A stretch of DNA of 8,334 nt from an uncultured Desulfomonile sp. (GTDB taxonomy: Bacteria; Desulfobacterota; Desulfomonilia; Desulfomonilales; Desulfomonilaceae): assembly GCA_937915285.1 (NCBI GenBank), contig CALDNG010000003.1:1-8334 (forward strand). The letters run 5' to 3'. A program made the position numbers and the translations under genes. This document shows, in pieces, positions 1 through 7,121 of the stretch; position 1 is the first letter of the stretch; each line of letters opens with the position of its first letter. The notes under the pieces are model-generated. The model saw nothing but the letters and a program-made list of their open reading frames with translations. It ran no database searches and was not told the DNA's origin.

Positions 1-1
1 A

Positions 2-64
2 TGCAATTACGCCATGATGACAGTGGCAATTGACACTGACGGAGGCCAAAAAGAGGTGAACTAG
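2..64 (+). CDS. Possible C-terminal tail of a truncated upstream gene
   Basis: This frame is open from the first bases of the window and stops at TAG 62-64, giving about 20 residues (CNYAMMTVAIDTDGGQKEVN). It may be the end of a gene that starts to the left. The stretch is too short to assign to a family, and a frame open for 20 codons is not strong evidence. A near-palindrome at 21-38 lies inside it, so the region could equally be regulatory DNA for the next gene. Confidence 0.2.
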   Translation, partial: CNYAMMTVAIDTDGGQKEVN

Positions 65-142
65 TGAGAAATCTCTACAAATCTTCTTGGATGAAATCTC
101 TGCAGCAGTCAATTATTCGACAATGACAATTGCTATAAAGGA
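21..142 (+). promoter_or_regulatory. Leader of the 153-836 gene: paired CAATTG sites and ribosome binding site
   Basis: An 18-bp near-palindrome at 21-38 (CAGTGgCAATTGaCACTG) pairs at 16 of 18 positions. A related half-site, TGACAATTGC, at 124-133 matches the reverse complement of positions 26-35 in 9 of 10 bases and sits directly before the ribosome binding site. AAGGA at 138-142 is the likely ribosome binding site, about 11 bases before ATG 153, which is slightly long. TTGACA at 30-35 looks like a -35 box, but no good -10 follows at the right distance. The two CAATTG sites could be operators. That is inference from symmetry and position only. Confidence 0.25.
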
Positions 143-152
143 AACTTAATAA

Positions 153-836
153 ATGGATCCTAACAAGCAGATTACGGTAGACCAGATAAGACGATTGGCA
201 AAGAGTTCCAGGGGGCAATCCCAAGACCTGCTATCTCTGGACGATGAGGCCATCTATCAAATCTTTCATCAATTGCAAAATGGATCTGGAAACAGGTCTA
301 CGGCCAGATTCCTACGAGAAAAATATAACATAGGCGGTAGCGAGAACTCCCTCCAACAAAGCATTGGCAAGCTGAAAAAGAAGATAGAGCCATTGCTAAG
401 AAACGCCCCTGTAAAGCGTCCTGAACCCTCATTGGAGAAGAGAATCAAGGAGGTCAACAATTGTCCTTCTGATGAGAAACTGGCCACCTTGCGCCAAATA
501 GAGGCCGATTACAGAGATCTCATCAATAGCGCCATCTCCAAATCAAAGGAAGCAGGAATTCTCTCTGCAGATCTGCACAAGCATATAACCGCCCTGGCCA
601 ATCTTTCAAAAACCAGAGCTCAATTGGAAAAGGACGTCCTAAAAGACTCTACCAAATCATTCATTGATGACTTTACCGCAATTGATGAACGCCGCTCTAA
701 AATCGTTCTTGATCGTTACATAGGAAATGACGGACAAAAGATGGTAAGAGCCGCTCAAGCTTTCTTAGAGGGAATCGAAAAAAAATGTGTCAAAATGAAC
801 TTGAATCCTGAAACAGGGGAATATGAAAAGGTCTAG
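153..836 (+). CDS. Hypothetical protein, helix-turn-helix-like N-terminal half and charged helical C-terminal half
   Basis: The product has 227 residues. I do not recognise the family. Residues about 28-80 (from LSLDDEAIYQIFHQL through STARFLREKY to LQQSIGKLKKKI) read as several short helices resembling a DNA-binding helix-turn-helix: a regulator, phage small-terminase-like or transposition-accessory fold is possible. Residues about 115-165 (LRQIEADYRDLINSAI, then ADLHKHITALANLSKTRAQLEKD) are a charged helical region that could form a helical hairpin or coiled coil. There is no signal peptide or membrane segment, so a cytoplasmic protein is expected. ATG 153 follows AAGGA at 138-142 and is the only sensible start. 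The gene stands alone: the next gene on the same strand begins over 300 bases later. The coding call is solid, while any DNA-binding role is inference. Confidence 0.8.
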   Translation: MDPNKQITVDQIRRLAKSSRGQSQDLLSLDDEAIYQIFHQLQNGSGNRSTARFLREKYNIGGSENSLQQSIGKLKKKIEPLLRNAPVKRPEPSLEKRIKEVNNCPSDEKLATLRQIEADYRDLINSAISKSKEAGILSADLHKHITALANLSKTRAQLEKDVLKDSTKSFIDDFTAIDERRSKIVLDRYIGNDGQKMVRAAQAFLEGIEKKCVKMNLNPETGEYEKV

Positions 837-1159
837 TCTCTAAATTAACTGGAAAAGAGGAGGCTCTCTCTCCTACTATACGATCTAATAGTGTTTGATG
901 CAACACCAACTGAGCGCCCTTCTGCAGTCACGATTTCGGAATTCTCCAACAACCGCAAAAAAGACAACCACTGGAATCTTTGATGACTTCTCATTATACA
1001 ACATGTAGCAAGTCTGATATAAACTATCTCAGATGAATTAGATGTCGATGTGTCTATTACAGGCTGGTTCCAAAATGCCAGAACCAACATATTTGAATCG
1101 TAAAATGTAAGTTCAGTTTCATTTGTGTATTGATTTGCTCAAATAGGGATACGTGATCT
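837..1159. other. Intergenic region with a small hairpin and an inverted repeat
   Basis: No intact gene is supported here. A short hairpin, AGGAG/CTCCT with a 7-base loop, lies at about 858-874 without a T run, so it is not a convincing terminator. A perfect 6-bp inverted repeat, TGGTTC/GAACCA, at 1065-1086 (10-base loop) lies about 75 bases before the nuclease gene and could be an operator. It also coincides with the WFQNAR codons described separately. AGGGA at 1145-1149 is the ribosome binding site of the next gene. No clear -35/-10 pair was found. Confidence 0.5.
849..1103 (+). pseudogene. Possible decayed homeodomain-like fragment
   Basis: The frame beginning at 849 is open to an A run at 957-962. 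Restoring one base there and dropping one base near 1031 joins three frames into a continuous reading that ends at TAA 1101-1103. The joined protein reads FSNNRKK, RQPLESLM, KSDINYL, DELDVDVSITGWFQNARTN. This resembles a homeodomain: a basic arm, a LExLM helix, then helix 3 with WFQNAR (1065-1082), where W48, F49, N51 and R53 are the family's conserved residues. Spacing from the first helix leucine to the tryptophan is 31 residues against 32 in classic homeodomains, but the N-terminal arm spacing fits less well. No start codon or ribosome binding site is evident. This could be chance, because the frame corrections were chosen by eye. Confidence 0.2.
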
Positions 1160-3313
1160 ATGCCAGAATCTCTCTGTAATTTCAAATGGATTACACCTCA
1201 GATACCAGAATATATAAGTCGCCTACTACCCGAAGAACTGAATTCCATACATCATCTTGATGGCTGGGCAGCAATGGGGCCAGAGTTGCCGTTCCTTTTT
1301 TTTAGGACCGCAAAGAAGAGAATTTCTCAACCGAATTTCCTCGTCTGGGGATGGGATGGAACTTTTGGCGCAACCCTAACTGTGTCAGCATATTGTGGTA
1401 GAGGACCAGATCTTGAAATTAGCAGAGTTTGCGTAAAGCCTTCCAATCCAGTTTTCAATCAGATTCGGCACGGCAGGCTAATAGCGGTTTTTGTAAACTC
1501 ATTGTCAATTTTGGCGACTGGGGAGATTGATGTTTCAGAAAAAACAGATGGTATGTCGTTAGCCCAACATTGGTCGCTTGTTAGGGACCACATTCCTGTG
1601 TTTTCAGATGAACAAGCCCACTACTGGGAAATCCTAGACTATTATAGCGATTCAGGATGGCCGCGTTCTCATTTTACACCAAGCGACAACCTCTCCATAG
1701 GTTGGATCAGGCATTATAAAGGGACTGTGCGAAATCTTGATGAGGTCGTAAAACTAGCCAGGCCTGCCCCCCCGCTGGCATTGCCGGATGAGGATACAGC
1801 TGAAGAGTTGCTTACTTTCATGCGCTCGGTCAACGATCCAGATTTGTCAGTTAGTTCGCTTCTGAGCAATTTGTTAGAAATGAGAATCCAGGACGACGAA
1901 GCCCTAATTCGTCTTCTTTTATCAGAAGGATTATATCACCAATACTGTCATTCCGTAAGTGAACACGCCTATTGCATGCTGCTGAGCCTAGCCCTAAAGG
2001 CTCACTTTCTCTCATCGGAAATTACTAATAATGGACATAGGGTTGTCTGTGTTGATGAAAAAAGTGTGCCCAGTACAAATTTTCTTTATCCTAAGGAGAA
2101 CGAATTCCCAAATTATTGTTCACCTGAAGAATATTGGTTTCGTCTTCCATCCCCAATTCTTGAATGCTTTGGAATAAATGAAGTCCTGGATGGAACAGAA
2201 ATTCACCACGACCTCAACTTCAATTCTTCTCTATGGGATTTGTTCCCAATTTCCGAAGATCCTGAGAATGCATTTCAAGCAGCTGATGGACTTATAGAGG
2301 AGGCCCTTTCCTGTAAGAAATGGTCTATACCTAACGCAGCGATAGTTAAATTGAATGTGGGACCATTTAATTTTTTCCAAGTTTGGGAATTAGAGGGACG
2401 AGTGCTCTTTTTAGCTCGATCTGATAGAGGCGAATATTCTATTTTAATTCTTAATCTGAATGCGCAATCTTTGTGGTTTGATGCTTTGTTTGAGGCACCT
2501 GAGGAAAAACTGATTAAAATCGAAGCTGCTCTAAAGTTGTTACTTTCTGCAATAGTTAGAGACTTTTATGTCGTAGAAAGCCGAGAGAATGTTTTTGCTA
2601 CGGCTCAAGAAAAGCAGCTTTTCAAGCAAAGATTGAGTAAGGAAGGCCCCGTTACTGTATACCTTCCTCGAATAAAGTCTATTCGATCTCCTAACCTTCA
2701 ATTATGCGCGAGAGAACTCGGTCATCAGGACCGAAGAGCGCATTTTGTTCGTGCGCACATCCGTAAATCGGACTTCGCCTCTGAACATCAACTAATACTG
2801 GCATCTAGATATGGCTTGAAAGTGCCTGAGGGGCATACGTTTGTTCGACCCCATCACAGGGGCCATAAAGTCCGAGAAACTGTATATATAAGTCGTTCAG
2901 CTCTACAATCCTTGTATCAAGAAGCGTCACCGAGACTGAGTAAATCAAATGTAGTTGCAGACTGGTTCAAATTTGAAAACGATGTTAGGGAGCTTATGAT
3001 CAGGCTCGGTTTCCTAGTAGACCATGTGGGAGCTTCAAGAGGCGGCGACCATGGAGTGGATGTATTTGCGAGAAAAGGCAGTGATTTGGACGAAGTTTCG
3101 TGGGTTGTTCAATGCAAGTGCTATTCCCCGAAGCACAAAGTTGGTCCATCAGTTATTCAGGCTCTCATAGGAGTGCTTCAAGAATACCCCAGAGGGACGC
3201 GTGGAATGGTTGTGACCACCAGTTCTTTCACGTCCGGGGCCTCGAGAATAGCCACTGAAGCCAACATCAGATTGATGGATGGGCGTGAATTTGCAAAAAT
3301 GTTTCTTCAATGA
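1160..3313 (+). CDS. Mrr-type restriction endonuclease domain protein with a long unknown N-terminal region
   Basis: The product has 717 residues. The C-terminal 117 residues form an Mrr_cat domain, the PD-(D/E)XK nuclease fold found in type IV restriction enzymes and many defence proteins. Visible features are helix 1 with E606, the GGDHGVDV strand with catalytic D634, the QCK core (Q651, K653) followed by CY, then KVGPSVIQALIGVL and the MVVTTSSFTSGA strand typical of Mrr. QxK replacing E/DxK is normal for this family. Residues 526-569 form an Arg/His-rich module (RAHFVRAHIR, then FVRPHHRGH) that may bind nucleic acid. Residues 1-520 are soluble, Trp-rich (WGWDG near 65) and mixed alpha/beta, with no family I can name; this part probably senses the target. 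ATG 1160 follows AGGGA at 1145-1149. There is no partner methylase or helicase next to it, so a stand-alone modification-dependent or phage-defence nuclease is the best guess. The nuclease domain is secure, while the substrate is unknown. Confidence 0.9.
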   Translation: MPESLCNFKWITPQIPEYISRLLPEELNSIHHLDGWAAMGPELPFLFFRTAKKRISQPNFLVWGWDGTFGATLTVSAYCGRGPDLEISRVCVKPSNPVFNQIRHGRLIAVFVNSLSILATGEIDVSEKTDGMSLAQHWSLVRDHIPVFSDEQAHYWEILDYYSDSGWPRSHFTPSDNLSIGWIRHYKGTVRNLDEVVKLARPAPPLALPDEDTAEELLTFMRSVNDPDLSVSSLLSNLLEMRIQDDEALIRLLLSEGLYHQYCHSVSEHAYCMLLSLALKAHFLSSEITNNGHRVVCVDEKSVPSTNFLYPKENEFPNYCSPEEYWFRLPSPILECFGINEVLDGTEIHHDLNFNSSLWDLFPISEDPENAFQAADGLIEEALSCKKWSIPNAAIVKLNVGPFNFFQVWELEGRVLFLARSDRGEYSILILNLNAQSLWFDALFEAPEEKLIKIEAALKLLLSAIVRDFYVVESRENVFATAQEKQLFKQRLSKEGPVTVYLPRIKSIRSPNLQLCARELGHQDRRAHFVRAHIRKSDFASEHQLILASRYGLKVPEGHTFVRPHHRGHKVRETVYISRSALQSLYQEASPRLSKSNVVADWFKFENDVRELMIRLGFLVDHVGASRGGDHGVDVFARKGSDLDEVSWVVQCKCYSPKHKVGPSVIQALIGVLQEYPRGTRGMVVTTSSFTSGASRIATEANIRLMDGREFAKMFLQ

Positions 3314-3356
3314 CATTGATTTTCGCCAACCCAATGAATGCCCTTAAACCTTTCAT

Positions 3357-3370
3357 AAATGAGCTCATTT
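3357..3370. repeat. 14-bp perfect palindrome downstream of the nuclease gene
   Basis: AAATGAGCTCATTT reads identically on both strands and begins 44 bases after the nuclease stop codon. As RNA it could form a weak 5-bp stem with an AGCT loop, ending in T residues, which is poor for a terminator. As DNA it could be a protein-binding dyad. No gene start lies close by, so a regulatory role is not obvious. Confidence 0.4.
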
Positions 3371-3514
3371 TGAGGGACCCATTCTTGGACATGGCACCTG
3401 CTTCCGCTCAAGTGGGTGCAAATCGGAAAACTATGAACTTTGACACAGAATTTTGAACGCTCCCCTCGAAACCTCAGGCCGATCAAGGAATCCACACCAT
3501 GGGTTCGATCCTCT

Positions 3515-3622
3515 ATATCACGGCGCTTGCAATGTTCTCCGTCATGCCACATGCAATACATTTTGATTAAGTCCATTGCGGATCTGGCATGTGTCACGCC
3601 GGAGGCTATCGCCGTGCCGCCA
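3515..3622 (-). repeat. Structured repeat copy A, a foldable 108-bp element
   Basis: On the minus strand the element starts TGGCGGCACGGCG and ends TTGCAAGCGCCGTGATAT. The same two ends occur on the plus strand at 7772-7877 (copy B). On the plus strand, copy A folds as one long interrupted hairpin: CACGGCG 3519-3525 with CGCCGTG 3610-3616, GC 3529-3530 with GC 3605-3606, CTCCG 3537-3541 with CGGAG 3600-3604, CATGCCA 3543-3549 with TGGCATG 3585-3591, and GCAAT 3553-3557 with ATTGC 3575-3579. That is 26 base pairs over 98 bases. It looks like a small non-autonomous mobile element or a structured RNA. It lacks the AAC/GTT boxes of an integron attC site. Confidence 0.65.
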
Positions 3623-3667
3623 TAACTATTGTTGCCTTTTCACCACCATCTCAGGGCGTCGAGAGTT

Positions 3668-3699
3668 TATTAAAAGGCAACTGACTAGGGGAGCTGCCT
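3668..3699 (-). terminator. Probable intrinsic terminator of the ankyrin gene
   Basis: Read on the minus strand, AGGCAGCT is followed after a 9-base loop by AGTTGCCT, an 8-bp stem with one G-U pair, and then a short T run leading into TTAATAAA. It lies about 83 bases downstream of the stop codon of the minus-strand ankyrin gene and is correctly oriented for it. The T run is short, so termination may be partial. Confidence 0.5.
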
Positions 3700-3709
3700 G
3701 ACTGGGCCA

Positions 3710-3736
3710 CATGGCTGAATTTTTAAAGTTGCCATG
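3710..3736. repeat. Inverted repeat CATGGC/GCCATG after the ankyrin gene
   Basis: CATGGC at 3710-3715 and GCCATG at 3731-3736 form a perfect 6-bp stem with a 15-base AT-rich loop. It lies between the ankyrin stop codon and the probable terminator at 3668-3699. It may be a 3' end mRNA stability hairpin. It has no T run of its own on either side. Confidence 0.4.
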
Positions 3737-3781
3737 GTAGAAATTATGCAGCCTCTTCGGGAGCGTTCATTCAGGTATTTT

Positions 3782-6475
3782 CTATCTTTGAAAAACTACC
3801 CCATCTGCTTCTAATGCTTCGGCTTGCAATACGATTACTTGAATTGGAGTTCCTACCGATAAATTGCCTTGGAACACATCGACAATCTTGCCAATGACTT
3901 TAACGTCTTGACCAAAACTTGGAAAATAAGATGGTATTAAGTTAGATTTAAATGCCCAAATACGGGGTATTGTTTGGCTCCATCCGGAATATGATGTAGT
4001 GGCGGTCTGGCAAATAATGAAGTCTTGTTTCACGTCCTCAATTCTGCCGTTCATCAACAAGAAGCGATCTTTATTCACACTAGGGTCAGAGTCTTTTGCA
4101 ATATAATCATCGCCTGGGATGGCGTTAAATTTTCTTATTGCGCTGGAAAAACCCGTGTCATGCTTTTCACGCTCACCGTGTGTCTCATTTGGGGTTGAGT
4201 CTGACTGATCTCCGATACCGGCTATTAGACTAAGCAGTCTCCGCTCTCTCAGAACAGTTAATGTCACTAGTCCCCCTGGTGGATGGTTTTTGATTTTTTC
4301 CCGAAGATCCTGGGAATCCCTTACTAGGAGGCCATTAAGTTGTAAGATGACATCCCTTTCCTTTAGTCCTGCCTTGTCAGCTGGTGAATCATGGATCACC
4401 TCCGAGACTTGAACGCCAGCATTTGCCGAGAGGCCCAACCGACCAGCTCCTTTGGCTGTTAAATCTTGGAGTTTGACGCCTAGGTAGCGGCCCTTAGGCT
4501 CAGGTTTATCCAGCGCCTGAATCCCGGAGGCAGAATAATTGTTAAGCAAGTCGACCACATCCCAGTTGCCATGTTTTTTGGCAATTTGGAGAGCGGTTCC
4601 CATTTTCTTGCTTTTTAAATTCACATCTGCGCCATTTGCTAGGAACAGTCTAACAAGATCAGCATCTCCTTCTACGCTAGCCAACATTAATGGTGTCAAG
4701 GATTCGTCATCTTTAATGTCCGGCAAAGCGCCTTTCTCAAGAAGAGCCTTTGCTATTGCAGTTCTTTTTCCGGTCACAGCATAAAACAGGGGTGAACGTC
4801 CCTTTGAATCGATGGCGTTGACGTCAGCCCCTTTTTCCCACAACAATTCTAATATTGTTGTATAGCCTCGACCGGAACTTAACATTAAAGGAGAAGCGCC
4901 TTTCTTAGTCTTGGAATTTACATCCGCTCCAGCATCAATGAGTCTGGAAGCTATTTCCTGTGAATTACTATTGCAAGCTACCATTAGAGGAGTCCATCCC
5001 TCGGAATCTCTTTGGTCAACGATCGCTCCAGATTCTATAAGTAGATTGACCATCTCCAAGGAATCTCTGCCTGCTGCCAGATGTAAAGGGCTACTCCCTT
5101 TCCTATCCTTAATATTCGTGGAGGCCCCGTATTTAAGCAGTACCTTTGCCTCTTCAATTCGATTATACTTTGCAGCCTCTAATAGGGCTGTCCAGCCATT
5201 TTCCTTACTGGGTTTGTCAGGTTTAGCTCCTGCCTTAAGAAGGGCTTCGAGAGCATCTGGCTGACCATTAGAAACGGCTATCATGCACGCAGTTTTTCCC
5301 TTGTTGTCAGGAGAATCAGGGTCCGCTTTACCAGCTAGAAGGCTTTCAATAACATTAGCATTCCCCAATCTGGATGCGGCCATGAGAGCTGTCGCCTCTC
5401 GTTTATCTCTCAAATTCGGATTGGCTTTCCTGCTTAAAAGGAGTTTTACTACCTCTGAGTGTCCATTGCCTGAGGATAAAATCAAGGCAGTCTCACCTGA
5501 ACTATTTGTGACGTTGACATTAGCTCCTTTGGTAATCAAAAGATCGACAATTTCTGAATGTCCACCTTCTGCTGCCAAAGTTAAAGCTGTATCCCCATCT
5601 GAGTCTTTGGCGTTTAAGTCCATTTTATTGGCTAGAAGTGCTTGCACAACGGCAAGATGACCATTCTTTGCCGCATATATTAATGGCGGAGGCGCTTGGC
5701 TAGAGTCAGATTTTGGAAGGATAGCAGCACCCTTGGATAGAAGTAGTTTTACGATATCGGGGTAACCCAAAGCCGATGCGATAAAAACGGCTGAATGATT
5801 TCCGTTACGTGCTTTAGAATCGACATCAGCCCCTTTTTCTAAGATTAAGGTCACTTTGGAAATATCCCCGAGCAAGCAGGCTTTGACCAACTCAGATCCA
5901 AATTTTCCTTCCGCTGTAACGTTAGCGCCTTTGTTCAGTAGATTTCGGACCAGATCTCTGTGTCCCTCTCTGCAGGCCATCATTAGCGCTGTTTCGCCGT
6001 TCTTATCGGACACATTTAGATTCGATCCCCATTGGAGGAGAATGGGCACAATTTCCTGCGAACCTCTTTTTGATGCATACATGAGGGCGTCCCGGCCCGA
6101 TTTATCTTTGATATGAACGTTTGCGCCTTTTTCCAGTAACAATTTAGTAATCTGAGTGTGCCCGTTACGGCAGGCTTCTATTAGAGCAGTTTGCCCATCC
6201 TTTGTCGTTAACTGGAGATGGACTCCGGAACTCAACAATTTTTCAACAATCTTCTCTCTACCTTCACTGGAGGCTCTGATCAAAGGGGTTTGTCCGTCTT
6301 CATCCCGTGCATTTACATCCGCCCCTTTACGAATAAGCTCTTCCAATCTGGCATAATCACCATTTCCGGCAACCTCGATAAGTTCCTGTTCCTTCTCCCC
6401 AGAAATGGCCACTGGGACCAAAATGAACAAACAAAGGATCACGCCAATGGTTATGGCTCTAACTATTTGGAGCAT
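3782..6475 (-). CDS. Exported ankyrin-repeat protein with a PDZ domain and a C-terminal OB-like domain
   Basis: The product has 897 residues. Residues 1-25 form a signal peptide: R6, then a hydrophobic stretch (ITIGVILCLFILVPVAIS), with a plausible signal peptidase I site after A23-I24-S25. Residues about 28-650 contain some 19 ankyrin repeats of 33 residues with the usual TALxxAxxxGHxxIVxLLLxxGAxxN pattern. Residues about 662-755 are a PDZ domain of the HtrA type (RYLGV carboxylate loop, then DSPADKAGLKERDVILQLNG), but no protease domain is present. After a polar linker, residues about 806-890 (MNGRIEDV to GQDVKVIGKIVDVF) look beta-rich, possibly an OB fold. A periplasmic or envelope protein-binding scaffold is likely, with PDZ recognising C-terminal tails. 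ATG 6475 follows AGGGGG at 6485-6490 with a 9-base gap. The gene is monocistronic, with a probable terminator at 3668-3699. The domains are secure, while binding partners are unknown. Confidence 0.93.
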   Translation of the reverse strand: MLQIVRAITIGVILCLFILVPVAISGEKEQELIEVAGNGDYARLEELIRKGADVNARDEDGQTPLIRASSEGREKIVEKLLSSGVHLQLTTKDGQTALIEACRNGHTQITKLLLEKGANVHIKDKSGRDALMYASKRGSQEIVPILLQWGSNLNVSDKNGETALMMACREGHRDLVRNLLNKGANVTAEGKFGSELVKACLLGDISKVTLILEKGADVDSKARNGNHSAVFIASALGYPDIVKLLLSKGAAILPKSDSSQAPPPLIYAAKNGHLAVVQALLANKMDLNAKDSDGDTALTLAAEGGHSEIVDLLITKGANVNVTNSSGETALILSSGNGHSEVVKLLLSRKANPNLRDKREATALMAASRLGNANVIESLLAGKADPDSPDNKGKTACMIAVSNGQPDALEALLKAGAKPDKPSKENGWTALLEAAKYNRIEEAKVLLKYGASTNIKDRKGSSPLHLAAGRDSLEMVNLLIESGAIVDQRDSEGWTPLMVACNSNSQEIASRLIDAGADVNSKTKKGASPLMLSSGRGYTTILELLWEKGADVNAIDSKGRSPLFYAVTGKRTAIAKALLEKGALPDIKDDESLTPLMLASVEGDADLVRLFLANGADVNLKSKKMGTALQIAKKHGNWDVVDLLNNYSASGIQALDKPEPKGRYLGVKLQDLTAKGAGRLGLSANAGVQVSEVIHDSPADKAGLKERDVILQLNGLLVRDSQDLREKIKNHPPGGLVTLTVLRERRLLSLIAGIGDQSDSTPNETHGEREKHDTGFSSAIRKFNAIPGDDYIAKDSDPSVNKDRFLLMNGRIEDVKQDFIICQTATTSYSGWSQTIPRIWAFKSNLIPSYFPSFGQDVKVIGKIVDVFQGNLSVGTPIQVIVLQAEALEADGVVFQR

Positions 6476-6490
6476 GTTTACTTACCCCCT

Positions 6491-7055
6491 GAAGATTATT
6501 TCTCAAAGAAAGCAGGCGGTGGAGAAGTGCGTCCAGTAAAAAAATCACTAAATCATGTGTCTAAACTTACTTCGTTGCTACTATATCAAATCGTGAAAGT
6601 TGTTGTCATAGAATTTTATAAGGAGGACAAATTATTCTACCAGTCCATAGCAGTATTTATTTCCTGACATCCGCCATTCGCTAGGTCATCCAGAAAGGTG
6701 CTCTAAGATCCGGTCCAAACATCCTTTGCAAAACGGTTTTAGAATCCCCACAAGAAATGCTGATCATAGCCATCGTCTTCAAAAGGAGTTTTTAGGAAAG
6801 GATGTGTCCAGATGAATCCCAGTTATGAAAGCGGGAGACTGCAAAATGTCGGAACATGCAGGACGATCTAAGGAGGAGTTTTTCATAGGCCAACTTGCCC
6901 CAAACCGTGGTTGAGCAGATCGTGACCTTTTTTAGTGCCAATATTTGCTGTTAAGAGGTGTGATAAATCAAGGAGACACTACTCCGTCCATTTATAGAGC
7001 CGAGCCTAAAAATCCAAATTTAGTCTATATATTATAGTGGAGCTTTGTGTTTACT
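6491..7055. other. Intergenic region between divergent genes
   Basis: About 565 bases lie between the ribosome binding site of the minus-strand ankyrin gene and the promoter of the plus-strand zinc-ribbon gene. I see no gene in it. GGAGTTTTT occurs twice, at 6785-6793 and 6875-6883. AAGGAGG at 6870-6876 and AGGAGG near 6620 look like ribosome binding sites but have no start codon at the right distance. A weak minus-strand promoter (TTGATA, 18 bases, TTTAGA) could serve the ankyrin gene from about 6546-6587. It is too poor to call. The long spacer could hold a small RNA or decayed DNA. Confidence 0.5.
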
Positions 7056-7083
7056 TTGACCCTTCATTATGTAAGAGTATTCT
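7056..7083 (+). promoter_or_regulatory. Sigma70-type promoter of the zinc-ribbon gene
   Basis: TTGACC at 7056-7061 matches the -35 consensus at 5 of 6 positions. TATTCT at 7078-7083 matches the -10 at 4 of 6, and the spacer is 16 bases. Transcription would start near 7090, leaving a 5' leader of about 32 bases before ATG 7122. An inverted repeat overlaps the -10 and the start site. Confidence 0.5.
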
Positions 7084-7099
7084 GAAATATTCCTTACAT
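7069..7099. promoter_or_regulatory. Inverted repeat overlapping the -10 box, candidate operator
   Basis: ATGTAAG at 7069-7075 and CTTACAT at 7093-7099 are perfect inverted repeats. A second pair, TATT 7078-7081 and AATA 7086-7089, is nested inside. The dyad spans the -10 element and the predicted start of transcription. Only part of it would be transcribed, which favours a repressor-binding site over an RNA hairpin. No regulator gene is adjacent to suggest which protein would bind. Confidence 0.4.
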
Positions 7100-7121
7100 G
7101 TATAGCTGTTGGGAGATTTCG

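Noticed and set aside
845..1090. Minus-strand 81-codon reading frame between the first two genes
   Set aside because: No ribosome binding site before its ATG and no recognisable motif or composition typical of a protein.
3500..3512. tRNA T-loop-like sequence GGGTTCGATCC suggesting a tRNA fragment or attachment site
   Set aside because: The flanking bases do not form a T stem, and the similarity to the tRNA-Arg at the right edge is limited to the generic TTCGAT loop.
3307..3597. Minus-strand 96-codon reading frame after the nuclease gene
   Set aside because: It starts with GTG and has no ribosome binding site. It is rich in Cys and His without a recognisable motif, and it overlaps both the nuclease gene end and repeat copy A. 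The CKRRDI it shares with the frame at 7624-7884 is explained by the repeat, not by protein homology.
3515..3622. Integron attC site
   Set aside because: The long interrupted hairpin looks like an attC, but the required outer AAC and GTT core boxes are missing in both copies, the copies are in opposite orientation, and there is no integrase.
4539..6667. Several plus-strand reading frames opposite the ankyrin gene (4539-4784, 4911-5264, 5283-5660, 5856-6116, 6156-6356, 6218-6667)
   Set aside because: They mirror the repeat codons of the ankyrin gene, lack ribosome binding sites, and the minus-strand protein is unmistakable.
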